This document shows, piece after piece, positions 48,150 through 57,799 of a stretch of 64,000 nt of DNA. The stretch lies in the NCBI GenBank assembly GCA_000161775.1, contig GG704596.1, positions 2,659,806 through 2,723,805 on the forward strand. The letters run 5' to 3'. Every line of letters begins with the position of its first letter. Position 1 is the first letter of the stretch. The notes under the pieces are model-generated. The model was given only the letters and a program-made list of their open reading frames with translations, had not been told where the DNA came from and ran no database searches. The stretch is from Ruegeria lacuscaerulensis ITI-1157. Its GTDB lineage: Bacteria > Pseudomonadota > Alphaproteobacteria > Rhodobacterales > Rhodobacteraceae. The translations under genes were made by a program, and so were the position numbers.

Positions 48150-48743
48150 ATGATCAAGAAACTTCTTCCACTCTTGCTGTTGACGAGTGTCGCCCTGACC
48201 GGTTCGGCGCTGGCACAGGAGGCATCAAGCGAGACGGAAACCCCGGCCCCCGTCGGCTCGGAGCTGGATCTGGGCGACTCCGGTCCGCGGGTGGGCGAGC
48301 AGTACATCAAGGAAAAGTCCGGCGACTGGGAGGTGTCCTGCATCAAGGCGCAGGACGGCAATGACCCCTGCGCCATGGTCCAGATCCTGAACGGCCCTCA
48401 GGGCGAACCGATCGCCGAGATCACCATCGGCAAGCTGCCTGAAGGCGGTGCCGCCGTCGCCTGGGCGAATGTCATCGTGCCGCTGGAGACCCTTCTGCAG
48501 GCGCAGTTGGCGATTTCGGTCGATGGCGCACCGCGCAAACTGTACAATTATCACCACTGCGTTCCGGTCGGCTGCGTGGCGCAGCTGGGGCTGACGCAAG
48601 GCGACATCGACGCGATGAAGGCCGGGTCGAAGGCCGTTCTGTCGCTGGTTCCGGCCCGTGCGCCGGATCAGATCGTCAACATGGACATGTCGCTGTCGGG
48701 TTTCACCTCGGCCTACGACGGCCTGCCGGTCAACCAGAACTGA
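48150..48743 (+). CDS. Invasion-associated locus B (IalB) family exported protein
   Basis: A 197-residue protein with signal peptide MIKKLLPLLLLTSVALTGSA (cleavage near ALAQ). The IalB core follows: EQYIKEKSGDWEVSCIKAQ, NDPCAMVQIL and the cysteine pair in YHHCVPVGCVAQLGL. In Bartonella IalB aids erythrocyte invasion; in free-living alphaproteobacteria the periplasmic role is unknown. Start at 48150 chosen for the signal peptide. Confidence 0.87.
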   Translation: MIKKLLPLLLLTSVALTGSALAQEASSETETPAPVGSELDLGDSGPRVGEQYIKEKSGDWEVSCIKAQDGNDPCAMVQILNGPQGEPIAEITIGKLPEGGAAVAWANVIVPLETLLQAQLAISVDGAPRKLYNYHHCVPVGCVAQLGLTQGDIDAMKAGSKAVLSLVPARAPDQIVNMDMSLSGFTSAYDGLPVNQN

Positions 48744-48763
48744 TCCGGGCACGCTTGGGTTGG

Positions 48764-48789
48764 AAAAGCCGCCGTTGGGGCGGCTTTTT
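48764..48789. terminator. Bidirectional terminator
   Basis: AAAGCCGCC and its complement around GTTG, with TTTTTC on the plus strand and A/T symmetry on the minus strand, between the convergent IalB and KAS genes. Confidence 0.8.
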
Positions 48790-49997
48790 CATATCCGCTT
48801 GAGGGCCAGCACCGCGTTCAGCCCGCCAAAGGCAAACGCATTGCTTAATGCAACATCGACCTTGGCCTCGCGCGCCTCGTTCGGCACCACGTCCAGGGCG
48901 CATTCCGGGTCGGGCTCTTCATAGCCGATCGTGGGCGCGATAATCCCATCGCGCAGCGCCATGATGCAGGCCAGCAGTTCCACCGCCCCGGTGCCGCCGA
49001 TCAGGTGCCCGTGCATGGATTTGGTCGACGAGATCATAAGCTCGTCGGCATGCGGGCCGAATACATCTGCCACCGCGGCACATTCGGTCTTGTCATTGGC
49101 GGCGGTTCCGGTGCCATGCGCGTTGATGTAGCCGACATCGCTGGCATTCAGCCCGGCATCCTTCAAGGCCCCGGCCATGGCGCGCGCCGCACCCTGCTTG
49201 CTGGGCATCACGATGTCTGAGGCATCCGACGTCATGGCAAAGCCCGCGACCTCGCATAGGATCTCGGCGCCTCGGGCGCGGGCGTGTTCGTATTCCTCGA
49301 ACACGAAAACGCCTGCCCCTTCGCCCTGAACCATGCCATTGCGGTTGGCGCTGAACGGGCGGCAGGCGTCCTTGGACATCACGCGCAGCCCTTCCCAGGC
49401 CTTGACGCCGCCAAAACACAACATGGATTCCGAGCCGCCGGTAATCATCACCGGCGCCGCCCCGCTGCGCACCATCTGAAAGGCCAGCGCCATCGCGTGG
49501 TTCGACGAGGCACAGGCCGTCGAAACGGTAAAGCTGGGGCCTTTCAGGTTGTGCTCCATCGACACATGGCTGGCCGCGGCATTGTTCATCAACTTGGGCA
49601 CCACGAAGGGATGCACCCGGTTCTTGCCGTCTTCATAGACCGAGCGATAGTTGTCATCCCAGGTCGAGACGCCGCCCCCGGCCGTTCCCAGAACCACGCC
49701 CGACCGCGCGGCCAGATCACCATGAAACGTGAGGCCGGCCTGATCGATCGCCTCCTTCGCGGCGGTCAAGGTGAACTGGGTAAAGCGATCGTACAGCGAC
49801 ATCTGCTGTCGGTTGAAACGGCCCTCGGCCTCGAACCCGCGCACTTGCCCGCCGATCTTGATGGCCAGCCGTTCGACATCGCGGAACTCAAGCTCGGAAA
49901 TGCCGCAACGACCTTCGCGCATCGCCTCGAGCGTGTCGGGCACCGAATGGCCCAAAGCGTTGATCGTGCCCGCGCCGGTGATGACAACCCGTTTCAT
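48789..49997 (-). CDS. Beta-ketoacyl-ACP synthase, FabF (KAS II) type
   Basis: A 402-residue condensing enzyme: catalytic Cys in TVSTACASSNHAMALA (about residue 165), His in NAHGTGTAANDKTE and His in KSMHGHLIGGTGAVE. It decarboxylates malonyl-ACP to extend an acyl-ACP. It is 9 bases downstream of a dedicated ACP gene and follows lpxD, so it probably supplies a special acyl chain, perhaps for lipid A, rather than bulk fatty acid. Confidence 0.9.
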   Translation of the reverse strand: MKRVVITGAGTINALGHSVPDTLEAMREGRCGISELEFRDVERLAIKIGGQVRGFEAEGRFNRQQMSLYDRFTQFTLTAAKEAIDQAGLTFHGDLAARSGVVLGTAGGGVSTWDDNYRSVYEDGKNRVHPFVVPKLMNNAAASHVSMEHNLKGPSFTVSTACASSNHAMALAFQMVRSGAAPVMITGGSESMLCFGGVKAWEGLRVMSKDACRPFSANRNGMVQGEGAGVFVFEEYEHARARGAEILCEVAGFAMTSDASDIVMPSKQGAARAMAGALKDAGLNASDVGYINAHGTGTAANDKTECAAVADVFGPHADELMISSTKSMHGHLIGGTGAVELLACIMALRDGIIAPTIGYEEPDPECALDVVPNEAREAKVDVALSNAFAFGGLNAVLALKRI

Positions 49998-50006
49998 TGC
50001 TTTGTG

Positions 50007-50264
50007 TCAGACCTTTTCCGCCACGAGCTTTTCGATACCCGAAATGATCGCCGCCACGTTCGAGATGTCGAAATCGCTGGCCTCGGGTTCGTTGGCATTG
50101 AAGGGGATGGAGATGTCGAATTCTTCTTCGATGGCGAAGATGCATTCAACCAGGCCCAGACTGTCAATCCCCAGATCCTCGAGCGTGCTTTCGGGCGTCA
50201 CGTCCGATGGCTCCAGAACGGCCTGCTCAGCAATGATTGCGATGACGCGGTCGCTGATGCTCAT
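50007..50264 (-). CDS. Acyl carrier protein (AcpXL-like)
   Basis: An 85-residue carrier. The phosphopantetheine serine lies in LGIDSLGLVECIFAIEEEFD (the Ser after Asp, about residue 36). The sequence after it resembles AcpXL, the carrier used to load very-long hydroxy fatty acids onto lipid A in rhizobia. It lies between lpxD (32 bases) and a KAS gene, which supports a specialised role. Confidence 0.88.
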   Translation of the reverse strand: MSISDRVIAIIAEQAVLEPSDVTPESTLEDLGIDSLGLVECIFAIEEEFDISIPFNANEPEASDFDISNVAAIISGIEKLVAEKV

Positions 50265-50296
50265 GTCATTCCCCTGATTGTCACGGTGGCGTTGAT

Positions 50297-51388
50297 TTAA
50301 TCGCTCGGTGACTGTTTGAAAACCGCCTTTTTCAGCGCCTCTACGTCATGTGCCATGCGCGGCAGCCGGCGCTGCGCTTTGTATATTTCGGTATGTGTGG
50401 CCATTTTCACGGCGGGATACCCCATGACCACGCGCCCGGCCGGTACGTTCGACAGGATCTTGCTCCCGCCGCCGGCAATCACTCCATCGCCGATGAAGAT
50501 GTTGTCAGATACGCCCGTCTGCCCGCCCAGAACCACGTTGTTGCCAATCTCGACCGAGCCGGACACACCAGTCTGGCCGCACAGCAGGCAGTCTCGTCCG
50601 ACCCGTGTGTTGTGACCCACATGAACGAGGTTGTCCAGTTTAGAACCGCTGCCGATCACGGTGTTGCGGATGGTGCCGTTGTCGATCGTGCAATTGGCGC
50701 CCAGTTCAACGTCGTCGCCGATCTCGACCGCGCCAAGCGAGTGAATGCGTAGCCAGCTCTGCGCCTTGGCACCGCCTACATCGCCCATCGTCTTGCGCGC
50801 GTTTTCGACGCCCGAAACCTCAGGAGTTACAAAGCTGAACCCGTCGCCGCCGATCCGTGCACCGGGCTGAGCGATGAAACGGTCCCCGATCAGGGCGCGC
50901 GCGCCGATGCTGACCATTTCACGCAAAAAACTGTTTTCGCCCAGAACCGCGTCCATTCCGATATGGCACTGTGCGCCGATGACCGACCCGGCACCGATCC
51001 GCGCTCGGGGACCGATCACGCACAATGGGCCGATCGAGACATTCTCGCCGATCTCGGCGGTTGGATCCACAACAGCCGATGGGTGGACGCCAGCCTCACC
51101 CCCCTGCCCCTGGTCCAGCATCGCGGTGATGCCCGCCATCGCCATACGGGGACGAGACACGAAGATCGCGCCCTCAAGGCCCATTGCCTTCCAGTCGGCA
51201 CCTTCCCACAAAACGGCACACCGTGCCTCGCCCCGCTCCAATGCCTGGGCGTATTTGGGAGCCATCGCCATCGCCAAGTCCGTTGGGCCAGCGTCGGCAG
51301 GCTCGGCCGCACGCATGATCGTCAGACCGGTGTTTCCTTCGGCCGGTGCCCCCAGGGCATCGGCAATCTGCTGCAAAGTGAACTGCAT
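50297..51388 (-). CDS. lpxD: UDP-3-O-(3-hydroxyacyl)glucosamine N-acyltransferase
   Basis: Third committed step of lipid A synthesis. 363 residues: an N-terminal uridine-binding domain (MQFTLQQIADALGAPAEGN), then a left-handed beta helix of hexapeptide repeats (GENVSIGPLCVIGPRARIGA onward), with the catalytic His in LDNLVHVGHNTRVG and the C-terminal helix. Start at 51388 chosen by family length. Unusually it is not in the bamA-fabZ-lpxA cluster here but heads an ACP-KAS trio. Confidence 0.93.
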   Translation of the reverse strand: MQFTLQQIADALGAPAEGNTGLTIMRAAEPADAGPTDLAMAMAPKYAQALERGEARCAVLWEGADWKAMGLEGAIFVSRPRMAMAGITAMLDQGQGGEAGVHPSAVVDPTAEIGENVSIGPLCVIGPRARIGAGSVIGAQCHIGMDAVLGENSFLREMVSIGARALIGDRFIAQPGARIGGDGFSFVTPEVSGVENARKTMGDVGGAKAQSWLRIHSLGAVEIGDDVELGANCTIDNGTIRNTVIGSGSKLDNLVHVGHNTRVGRDCLLCGQTGVSGSVEIGNNVVLGGQTGVSDNIFIGDGVIAGGGSKILSNVPAGRVVMGYPAVKMATHTEIYKAQRRLPRMAHDVEALKKAVFKQSPSD

Positions 51389-51423
51389 CGCGGGCTTCCT
51401 CGTGACAGGATTTGGCCCTGTGA

Positions 51424-53031
51424 TTACCCCTGAACGTCCGGCAGGGCCACCCCTGCTTTTTGCAGGGCCTCCCAAATCTTGGCATCCCGGCCATAGACAT
51501 CGCGACGATACTGAACATCACCTTTCGGGCCGATATAGGCCGTGCGGTAGATCAGATGGACCGGGACGGGCTTCTCAAGATCGACCTTCGTCTCCTTGCC
51601 GGTGTTCAGGATGCGGTGAAAGAACGCCTTCGGGTCTTCTTCTTGCGGCGCCAGCAAGGCATAGGCAAATTCAAACGGCTGCGCCAACCGGATACACCCG
51701 TGGGAAAATGCGCGCACTTCGCGGGCGAACAGGCTCTTTTGCGGCGTATCGTGCAGATAGATGTTGTACTTATTGGGGAACATGAACTTGACCAACCCCA
51801 GCGCGTTGCTTTGTCCGGGTGGTTGACGCATCGCAAAAGGAAAGCTCCGTGCCGAAAACTGGTTGAAATCAACCGCCGCTCGGTTGACCTGTCGCCCGCG
51901 GCTGTCGGTAATTTCCAGGTGTCGGACAGCATTTGGGTTGGCGCGTAGCTTGGGCAGATATTCTTTTGTGATGATCGAGCGCGGTACATACCAGCTGGGG
52001 TTGATGACCATGTGCTCCATCTCGTCCGAGAACTCGGGGCTGCGTCGGTCATGGGTGTTTTTCCCGATCACCGCCCGGGTTTCGAACGTGACGTTTCCGT
52101 CATCCACGATCTTGGCCGAGAAATCGGCTTGGTTCACGAGCACGTGCCTCTGGCCGCGGTCGGCTGGAAGCCAGCGTTCGCGCTCCATCGCGACCATGAC
52201 TGCCTTGAGGCGATCGGTGGGCGATCGATTGATCTCGGCGATCGTACCTTCACCCGCTACGCCATCCGGTTCAAGACCGTGCGCGCGTTGAAAGGCCCGG
52301 ACCGCCGCCTCCATCGCGCTGTCGTATTCGGGGCTGGCTGTCGGTTTCAGAAACCCCATCGCAACCAGTCGGTCGCGCAGCTTCAGCACACCGGCTCCAC
52401 TGGCGCCGGGCTCGTATTTCCCCTTGGGCACAGTCGGGCCCCAGCCGCCGTGACGCATCAGTTCCTGAAGGGCCAACTTGTGTTTGAGCAGAGCCCGGTA
52501 CTGGCTGGACTGCGGCGCGAGGCGCTCAATTGCGGCCCCATCTGTGCCAGCCAGCAATGCGGACAGAAGGTCGGACCCCGACCGTTTCTGAACCTGACGC
52601 ACCAATCCGTCGTCAATGTCGGACGGCCGCAGAACACCCGTCTGCACATCTCTGGCATAGCGGATATAGGCCTTGGTCAGGGCCGCTTCGGCCGCGCCCA
52701 GATCGCGCGGCGTTCGTGCAGTCTGCAGCTTCGACAGCAAGCCATTCACGTCATAGTTTTCAGCAGGCAAGCCATGCAGATGAGCCGCTGACAATGCCCG
52801 GATCAATGAAGCACGCCGAGCCGCGTGTTCCGCCGTATCGCCGACCCAGACCGGCGCAAAGCCGTTGGCACGATAAAAGCCGACGACATCGTCGTGAGGC
52901 AAGGTTGCTTCCGCAACTGCCAACCGGAATGCCGGACCGGTTTCAAATGACCCCGCTTGGGTCAGCGTTGCAGAAACCGCCAAGCAGGCGGCAAACAGAA
53001 ATCGGGTTGTGATCCGACGTGTTGATTTCAT
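51424..53031 (-). CDS. L,D-transpeptidase with peptidoglycan-binding domain (YcbB-like)
   Basis: A 535-residue exported enzyme. Signal peptide in the first 30 residues (cleavage near TQAGS). A scaffold domain and PG_binding_1 (about 230-290: LKLRDRLVAMGFL then AVRAFQRAHGLEPDGVAGEG) precede the YkuD catalytic domain (about 310-480), with active-site Cys in RAFSHGCIRLAQP. It makes 3-3 peptidoglycan cross-links or attaches proteins. It lies 35 bases upstream of lpxD. Confidence 0.92.
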   Translation of the reverse strand: MKSTRRITTRFLFAACLAVSATLTQAGSFETGPAFRLAVAEATLPHDDVVGFYRANGFAPVWVGDTAEHAARRASLIRALSAAHLHGLPAENYDVNGLLSKLQTARTPRDLGAAEAALTKAYIRYARDVQTGVLRPSDIDDGLVRQVQKRSGSDLLSALLAGTDGAAIERLAPQSSQYRALLKHKLALQELMRHGGWGPTVPKGKYEPGASGAGVLKLRDRLVAMGFLKPTASPEYDSAMEAAVRAFQRAHGLEPDGVAGEGTIAEINRSPTDRLKAVMVAMERERWLPADRGQRHVLVNQADFSAKIVDDGNVTFETRAVIGKNTHDRRSPEFSDEMEHMVINPSWYVPRSIITKEYLPKLRANPNAVRHLEITDSRGRQVNRAAVDFNQFSARSFPFAMRQPPGQSNALGLVKFMFPNKYNIYLHDTPQKSLFAREVRAFSHGCIRLAQPFEFAYALLAPQEEDPKAFFHRILNTGKETKVDLEKPVPVHLIYRTAYIGPKGDVQYRRDVYGRDAKIWEALQKAGVALPDVQG

Positions 53032-53375
53032 GGGATGGCCTAGATTTATCAATAACTTGCAATACCGATTAGAACCGCCGGACAAGTATGGGGCAGGATC
53101 CAACGCGTTGTCCATTCACAAATCCATCACCCCAAACCATCCGCTCGCGGATGATGCGCGATTGCATCGGAGACCTGCAAAGAGCTGCAAAAAAAGTACA
53201 TATGTGTCATTTGCGCGAAAAATCGCCGAAAATTCCCCTAGGAAAGCGTGAACCGGAAAGACTTCTTGGCGCGCGAATCTTGGTGTGTCATAAATCCGCC
53301 ATCTGGGGTGGAGATTGTTTAATAAAGTGCGCGTAACATCGTGCGCAGGCAGGAATTGTACGGGACGACCAGGAA
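53032..53375. other. Intergenic region between divergent cell-wall genes
   Basis: About 340 bases holding the promoters of the L,D-transpeptidase (minus) and DUF882 protein (plus) genes. No gene supported. Confidence 0.4.
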
Positions 53376-53945
53376 ATGACCAAGAGCAGTGCATCGGGAC
53401 TCACCCGGCGTGCCCTTCTGGGCGCATTCGCAGCAACGGCAGTGGCCGCAGCTCCAACCTACTCAAATGCGGCGGGATTTCTCCGTGGCGGAGGCGATAT
53501 ACGTCGAATCCGCATGTATTCCGGTCGCACCGGCGAACGCATCGATATGATCTATTGGGTCGATGGCGAGTACATCAAGGACGCCGTGAAAGAGATCAAT
53601 CATTTCATGCGTGATTGGCGGACCGACCAGTCGACCAACATAGACCTGCGGACCATCGATATCATGGCGGCTTCGCACAACCTACTGGAAGTAAACGAAC
53701 CCTACATGCTGCTGTCCGGCTATCGTTCGCCACAGACCAACGCGATGCTGCGTCGCCGCTCGCGTGGCGTTGCGAAAAACTCTCTGCATATGAAGGGCCA
53801 AGCGGCCGACCTGCGACTTGCATCGCGCTCGGTCTCGCAGATGGCCAAGGCGGCCATGGCCTGCCGTGCCGGTGGTGTCGGCCAATACTACCGCTCGAAT
53901 TTCGTACATATGGACTGCGGTGACGTCCGCTCTTGGCGCGGCTGA
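53376..53945 (+). CDS. DUF882 / YcbK-family (M15A-like) exported protein
   Basis: A 189-residue protein with a Tat-type leader (SGLTRRALLGAFAATAVAAA). The core has NHFMRDWRTDQSTNIDLRTI, LLSGYRSPQTNAMLRRRSRG, SLHMKGQAADLRL and FVHMDCGDVRSW, with the zinc ligands His and Asp of the M15 peptidase fold. A murein endopeptidase role is likely, divergent from the L,D-transpeptidase, as ycbB and ycbK are also neighbours in enterobacteria. Confidence 0.9.
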   Translation: MTKSSASGLTRRALLGAFAATAVAAAPTYSNAAGFLRGGGDIRRIRMYSGRTGERIDMIYWVDGEYIKDAVKEINHFMRDWRTDQSTNIDLRTIDIMAASHNLLEVNEPYMLLSGYRSPQTNAMLRRRSRGVAKNSLHMKGQAADLRLASRSVSQMAKAAMACRAGGVGQYYRSNFVHMDCGDVRSWRG

Positions 53946-53972
53946 GAACACGTCGGACCACGGAACTGCCTG

Positions 53973-54004
53973 CCCCGGAGCGTCGCGCCCGGGGTTTTTT
54001 TGTT
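53973..54004 (+). terminator. Terminator after the DUF882 gene
   Basis: CCCCGG and CCGGGG arms with further GC pairing inside, followed by seven T. Confidence 0.75.
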
Positions 54005-54083
54005 TTGCTTGCAGGCCGATCATTTGATGCGACGGCAAAGAGGCGCTGCGTATTGACTGATCGCCAATCGATGCTTTGGGAAG

Positions 54084-54160
<77 letters not shown>

Positions 54161-54237
54161 GTTGGCCGTTAGCTAACCTTGTTCCGATCCGGGTGCAACC
54201 GGATTTTGCATGGACCCGCGCGCATTTTCCGGTCGGC

Positions 54238-55458
54238 TCAGGCAAAGAGATCGTGCGCCAGTTCCAGCGCCTCGACCAGAGTGTCGACCTCGTCCTTTGT
54301 GTTGTACAGGCCAAAGCTGGCGCGGCAGGTTGCGGTGACGCCCAGGTGATCCATCAGCGGCCCGGCGCAATGATGGCCGGCGCGGACGGCGACGCCCTTT
54401 TTGTCCAGAATCGTCGACACGTCATGGGCATGACCTGCGCCATCCAGCGTAAAGCTGAAGATCGCCGCCTTGTCCGGCACGGTTCCCTGTACCTGCAGCC
54501 AGTTGAGCCCGCCCAGCCGCTGCATGGCATAGTCGCGCAGATCGGCCTCGTACGCGGCGATGTTCTCCATGCCCAGATCCATCATGTAATCCAGCGCCAC
54601 GCCCAAACCGATGGTCTGCACGATACCCGGCGTTCCGGCCTCGAACTTCATGGGCGGATCATTGTAGATCACCGCCTCTTTCGAAACCTCCTTGATCATG
54701 TCTCCGCCGCCGATAAAGGGGCGCATTTCGGCCATCCGCTCGGATTTGATGAAAATGGCGCCAGAGCCGGACGGCCCGTACAGTTTGTGGCCGGTGATGG
54801 CGTAGAAATCGCAGCCGATGTCCTGCACGTTCACCGGCATGTGGACTGCGCCCTGGCTGCCGTCGACCAGTACGGGTACGCCCTTGGCATGGGCCCCTTC
54901 GGTGATTGCCTTGACATCGACAATCGTGCCCAGAACGTTCGAGCAATGCGTAACCGCCACCAGTTTGGTCTTGGGCCCGATGGCGTCGATCACGGCCTGC
55001 GGGTCCAGCGCGCCGTTGGCATCCACATCCACCCATTTCAGAACGACGCCCTGACGTTCACGCAGGAAATGCCAAGGCACGATGTTGGCGTGATGCTCCA
55101 TCACGCTCAGCACGATCTCGTCTCCGGCCTGCAGTCGCGGCATGGCCCAGCCATAGGCCACCAGGTTGATGCCCTCGGTCGTCCCCGAGTTCAACACGAT
55201 CTCATTCTCGTCGGCCACCCCCAGAAAGCGCGCGATCGTGCCGCGTACGGCTTCATATTTTTCCGTCGCAAGGTTCGACAGGTAATGCAGCCCGCGATGT
55301 ACGTTGGAATATTCCTGCGCATAGGCTTTGGTGACCGCATCGATCACCACCTGCGGCTTTTGCGCCGAGGCCCCGTTATCGAGATAGGTCAGCGGCTTAC
55401 CGTTCACCTCGCGCGACAGGATCGGAAAATCGGCGCGGATTTTCTGGACATCATACAT
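54238..55458 (-). CDS. sufS: Cysteine desulfurase SufS
   Basis: PLP enzyme releasing sulfur from cysteine for Fe-S assembly. 406 residues: PLP lysine in YAITGHKLYGPSGSGA, active-site Cys in GVTATCRASFGLYNT, and RAGHHCAGPLMDHLG. It is a group II (SufS/CsdA) type. The ATG at 55458 is chosen over an upstream TTG. It is the last gene of the suf operon, separated from sufD by two YIP1-like genes. Confidence 0.95.
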   Translation of the reverse strand: MYDVQKIRADFPILSREVNGKPLTYLDNGASAQKPQVVIDAVTKAYAQEYSNVHRGLHYLSNLATEKYEAVRGTIARFLGVADENEIVLNSGTTEGINLVAYGWAMPRLQAGDEIVLSVMEHHANIVPWHFLRERQGVVLKWVDVDANGALDPQAVIDAIGPKTKLVAVTHCSNVLGTIVDVKAITEGAHAKGVPVLVDGSQGAVHMPVNVQDIGCDFYAITGHKLYGPSGSGAIFIKSERMAEMRPFIGGGDMIKEVSKEAVIYNDPPMKFEAGTPGIVQTIGLGVALDYMMDLGMENIAAYEADLRDYAMQRLGGLNWLQVQGTVPDKAAIFSFTLDGAGHAHDVSTILDKKGVAVRAGHHCAGPLMDHLGVTATCRASFGLYNTKDEVDTLVEALELAHDLFA

Positions 55459-55470
55459 GGACAATATTCC

Positions 55471-56037
55471 CTAGACCGGCCCGCTGGGGGTCAACATCAG
55501 AACGAAAGGAACGGCCAGAAGGCCCGAGACCAGGATCACCACGAAGGATTTTCCCAGCGAATGGAGTTGGTGGGCCTGGTTCACGAAATGCATGCTGATG
55601 TACAGACTGTACAGGCTCATGGCCAGAACCAGCATCAGAAACATCGCGGGCATCACCAGGACCACGACGAAGATGATCAACTGGCCCAGAATCTGCAGGA
55701 ACTGCAGCCAGATCATCAGGACCATGATCCCATCCAGGCTGGCGGTGCCGCCCAACATCCGCCCGACGAACAGAAAGGCGAAAATGCTCAGCGCCAAAGC
55801 ACCGGCCGAAGTCGCCAGCGACTGCACGACCGGTTCGAAGGGCATGTTCAGCGACGGGTCCAACGCCGGAAAAACCAGAGTCGACGCGGATTGCGCCAAC
55901 GCGTTCAGCACCACGACCAAGGCCAGTGCGATCCACAGAACCTCGCGCGGAGGTACGGACGCCAGCAACCGGCGCGCGGCCTCGGCCGGGTTGGCCAGGG
56001 TCAGAATGGCGAGGTTGCCCAGATAGGCGCTGTTCAT
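55471..56037 (-). CDS. YIP1-family membrane protein
   Basis: A 188-residue protein with about five transmembrane segments (VLWIALALVVVLNALAQSAS, then ALALSIFAFLFVGRMLGGTA and LLAVPFVLMLTP at the end). Start at 56037 overlaps the preceding gene by ATGA. The YIP1 domain in bacteria is of unknown role. It sits between sufD and sufS. Confidence 0.78.
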   Translation of the reverse strand: MNSAYLGNLAILTLANPAEAARRLLASVPPREVLWIALALVVVLNALAQSASTLVFPALDPSLNMPFEPVVQSLATSAGALALSIFAFLFVGRMLGGTASLDGIMVLMIWLQFLQILGQLIIFVVVLVMPAMFLMLVLAMSLYSLYISMHFVNQAHQLHSLGKSFVVILVSGLLAVPFVLMLTPSGPV

Positions 56038-56519
56038 ACCGCGGCCCTCGATACTTGTGCCAGACCCGAGAGCCAGAACCACGCGAACACCGCAACCCAA
56101 AGCAGGCCGACCCCTGTCTGCGCCGGGCCGGGTCCGATGAAACCGGCCACCAGGCCATTCAACAGAACCAGGGGCGAAGACGCCAGAAGCGCCCAGAACA
56201 AGACAAGCCGCGCCTTGTAGGACGTGACCGGCGCACCAATCAACCTCGCGATTCCGCCGGATATCCACGCGACAAGATAAAAAAGCAGCGGCAGCAGGAA
56301 GACCGAGCCCAGCAAGGCCCCGCCCATCAGCATGTTCAGATCCAGCCCCTCAAGATGGGCCCGACGAGCCAGCCCCGGCAATTGGGCAATGAACCCGATC
56401 ACGCAAAAGGCCATGACGAAGGCCAGCGCGCGGTCTTCGCGCGGGCCCATGTCAAGCAGCCGACGCACCACGCGGCCGGGGCCGCGATAGGTGGCGACGA
56501 TATCGGCGGTCACCGGCAT
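56034..56519 (-). CDS. YIP1-like membrane protein
   Basis: A 161-residue protein with about four transmembrane segments and an N-terminal amphipathic stretch (TADIVATYRGPGRVVRRLLD) typical of bacterial YIP1-domain proteins. It overlaps the sufD stop by three bases. It and the next gene look like a diverged pair that may form one complex. Confidence 0.75.
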   Translation of the reverse strand: MPVTADIVATYRGPGRVVRRLLDMGPREDRALAFVMAFCVIGFIAQLPGLARRAHLEGLDLNMLMGGALLGSVFLLPLLFYLVAWISGGIARLIGAPVTSYKARLVLFWALLASSPLVLLNGLVAGFIGPGPAQTGVGLLWVAVFAWFWLSGLAQVSRAAV

Positions 56520-57799
56520 CAGCTGTGCCGCGCCAACCAGCCTTCCAGCCGCGAGACGATGTCCTCGGCCAGCGCTTCGTCTTCGATCTCTTCCACGGCT
56601 TCGGCCAAAAAGGCCAGCGTCAGCATGTTGGTCGCCTCCTTTGCCGGAACCCCGCGCGAGCGCAGGTAGAACAGCGCGGTCTCGTCGATGGCACCCGAGG
56701 TCGACCCGTGTGAACAGGCCACGTCATCGGCATAGATCTCAAGCTCAGGCTTGGCCAGGAACTGGCTGTCATCGTCCAGCAGCAAAGACTGGCTGATCTG
56801 GTAACCATCGGTCTTCTGGGCGCCTGCCTTGACCAGGATCTTGCCTTGGAACACGCCGGTCGCGCCGTTGCGCAGAACCTTCTTGAACACCTGACGGCTT
56901 TCGCAGTTCACCGCGTCATGGGTGATGAACACCGTGTCGTCATGGTGAAAGTCGCCATCCCCCACACAGGCACCGGCCACATGCGCCACCGCATCGTCGC
57001 CGGTCAGCTCGACCACCTGTTCATTGCGCGTCAGCACACCATTCACGGTCAGGGTGAAGGATTTGTAAACGGACTCCTTGCCCAGCCGGGTGAACATATG
57101 CGTCGCGGCACGGCGCTGATGGTCCCTGCCCTGCGCCCGGACATGGTGCAGCGTGCCGCCATCGGCGATGTCGATCTCGATGCACTTGTTGAACCGCGCG
57201 GCCGCGGGACCATTTTCCAGAATGGTCACCTCGGCGCCGCTTTCCACCCGGATCACGTGGTGCAGGATCGCGTCCGAGCTTTCGGATTCGTGGCGATAGA
57301 TCAGGCTGATGGGCTTGGACGGCTTGCCGGTCACGTGGATCGCCACGCCGTCTTGCGCAAAGGCGGTGTTCAAGGCCGCGAGCGGGCGTTGAACCGGGGT
57401 CTGGCCCCGCTCCTCGAGCACGCCATACAGCTGCTTGGCCCAGTGGATGTCCTTGCAGCAGATATCCTCGAGCCGGTCGATGCTCACACCTTCCAGCGTC
57501 AGGTCATCGCTGTCCTCGGGGCTGAACACGCCATCGACGAAGACGATCTTCAGGCGGTCGAACCCGTCAAAGACCATCGGCTCGTCGGTGTGGAATACTT
57601 CGGCCGTTGGGGGCTCGGGCGAGATCAGCGTATCGGGACGCGTGTATTTCCAATACTCGTCGCGCCGCCCGGGCAGACCCATGGCGCGCAGCCGGGCCAG
57701 GGCCGCCTCGCGCGCGTCGCGGGTGCAGCCGGCTTCGGGCATGCGCAGCGTGGCCAGCCGCGCCTCGGTCGCGGATTGTTTCACATCGGGCAAGGCCAT
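56519..57799 (-). CDS. sufD: Fe-S cluster assembly protein SufD
   Basis: A 426-residue SufB/SufD-fold subunit of the SufBC2D scaffold. Features: an N-terminal helical part (RDAREAALARLRAMGLPGRR), the beta-helix core, and the C-terminal CSHGSTSGAIDETALFYLRS motif with conserved Cys and His at the SufB interface. It overlaps sufC by one base. Confidence 0.94.
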   Translation of the reverse strand: MALPDVKQSATEARLATLRMPEAGCTRDAREAALARLRAMGLPGRRDEYWKYTRPDTLISPEPPTAEVFHTDEPMVFDGFDRLKIVFVDGVFSPEDSDDLTLEGVSIDRLEDICCKDIHWAKQLYGVLEERGQTPVQRPLAALNTAFAQDGVAIHVTGKPSKPISLIYRHESESSDAILHHVIRVESGAEVTILENGPAAARFNKCIEIDIADGGTLHHVRAQGRDHQRRAATHMFTRLGKESVYKSFTLTVNGVLTRNEQVVELTGDDAVAHVAGACVGDGDFHHDDTVFITHDAVNCESRQVFKKVLRNGATGVFQGKILVKAGAQKTDGYQISQSLLLDDDSQFLAKPELEIYADDVACSHGSTSGAIDETALFYLRSRGVPAKEATNMLTLAFLAEAVEEIEDEALAEDIVSRLEGWLARHS

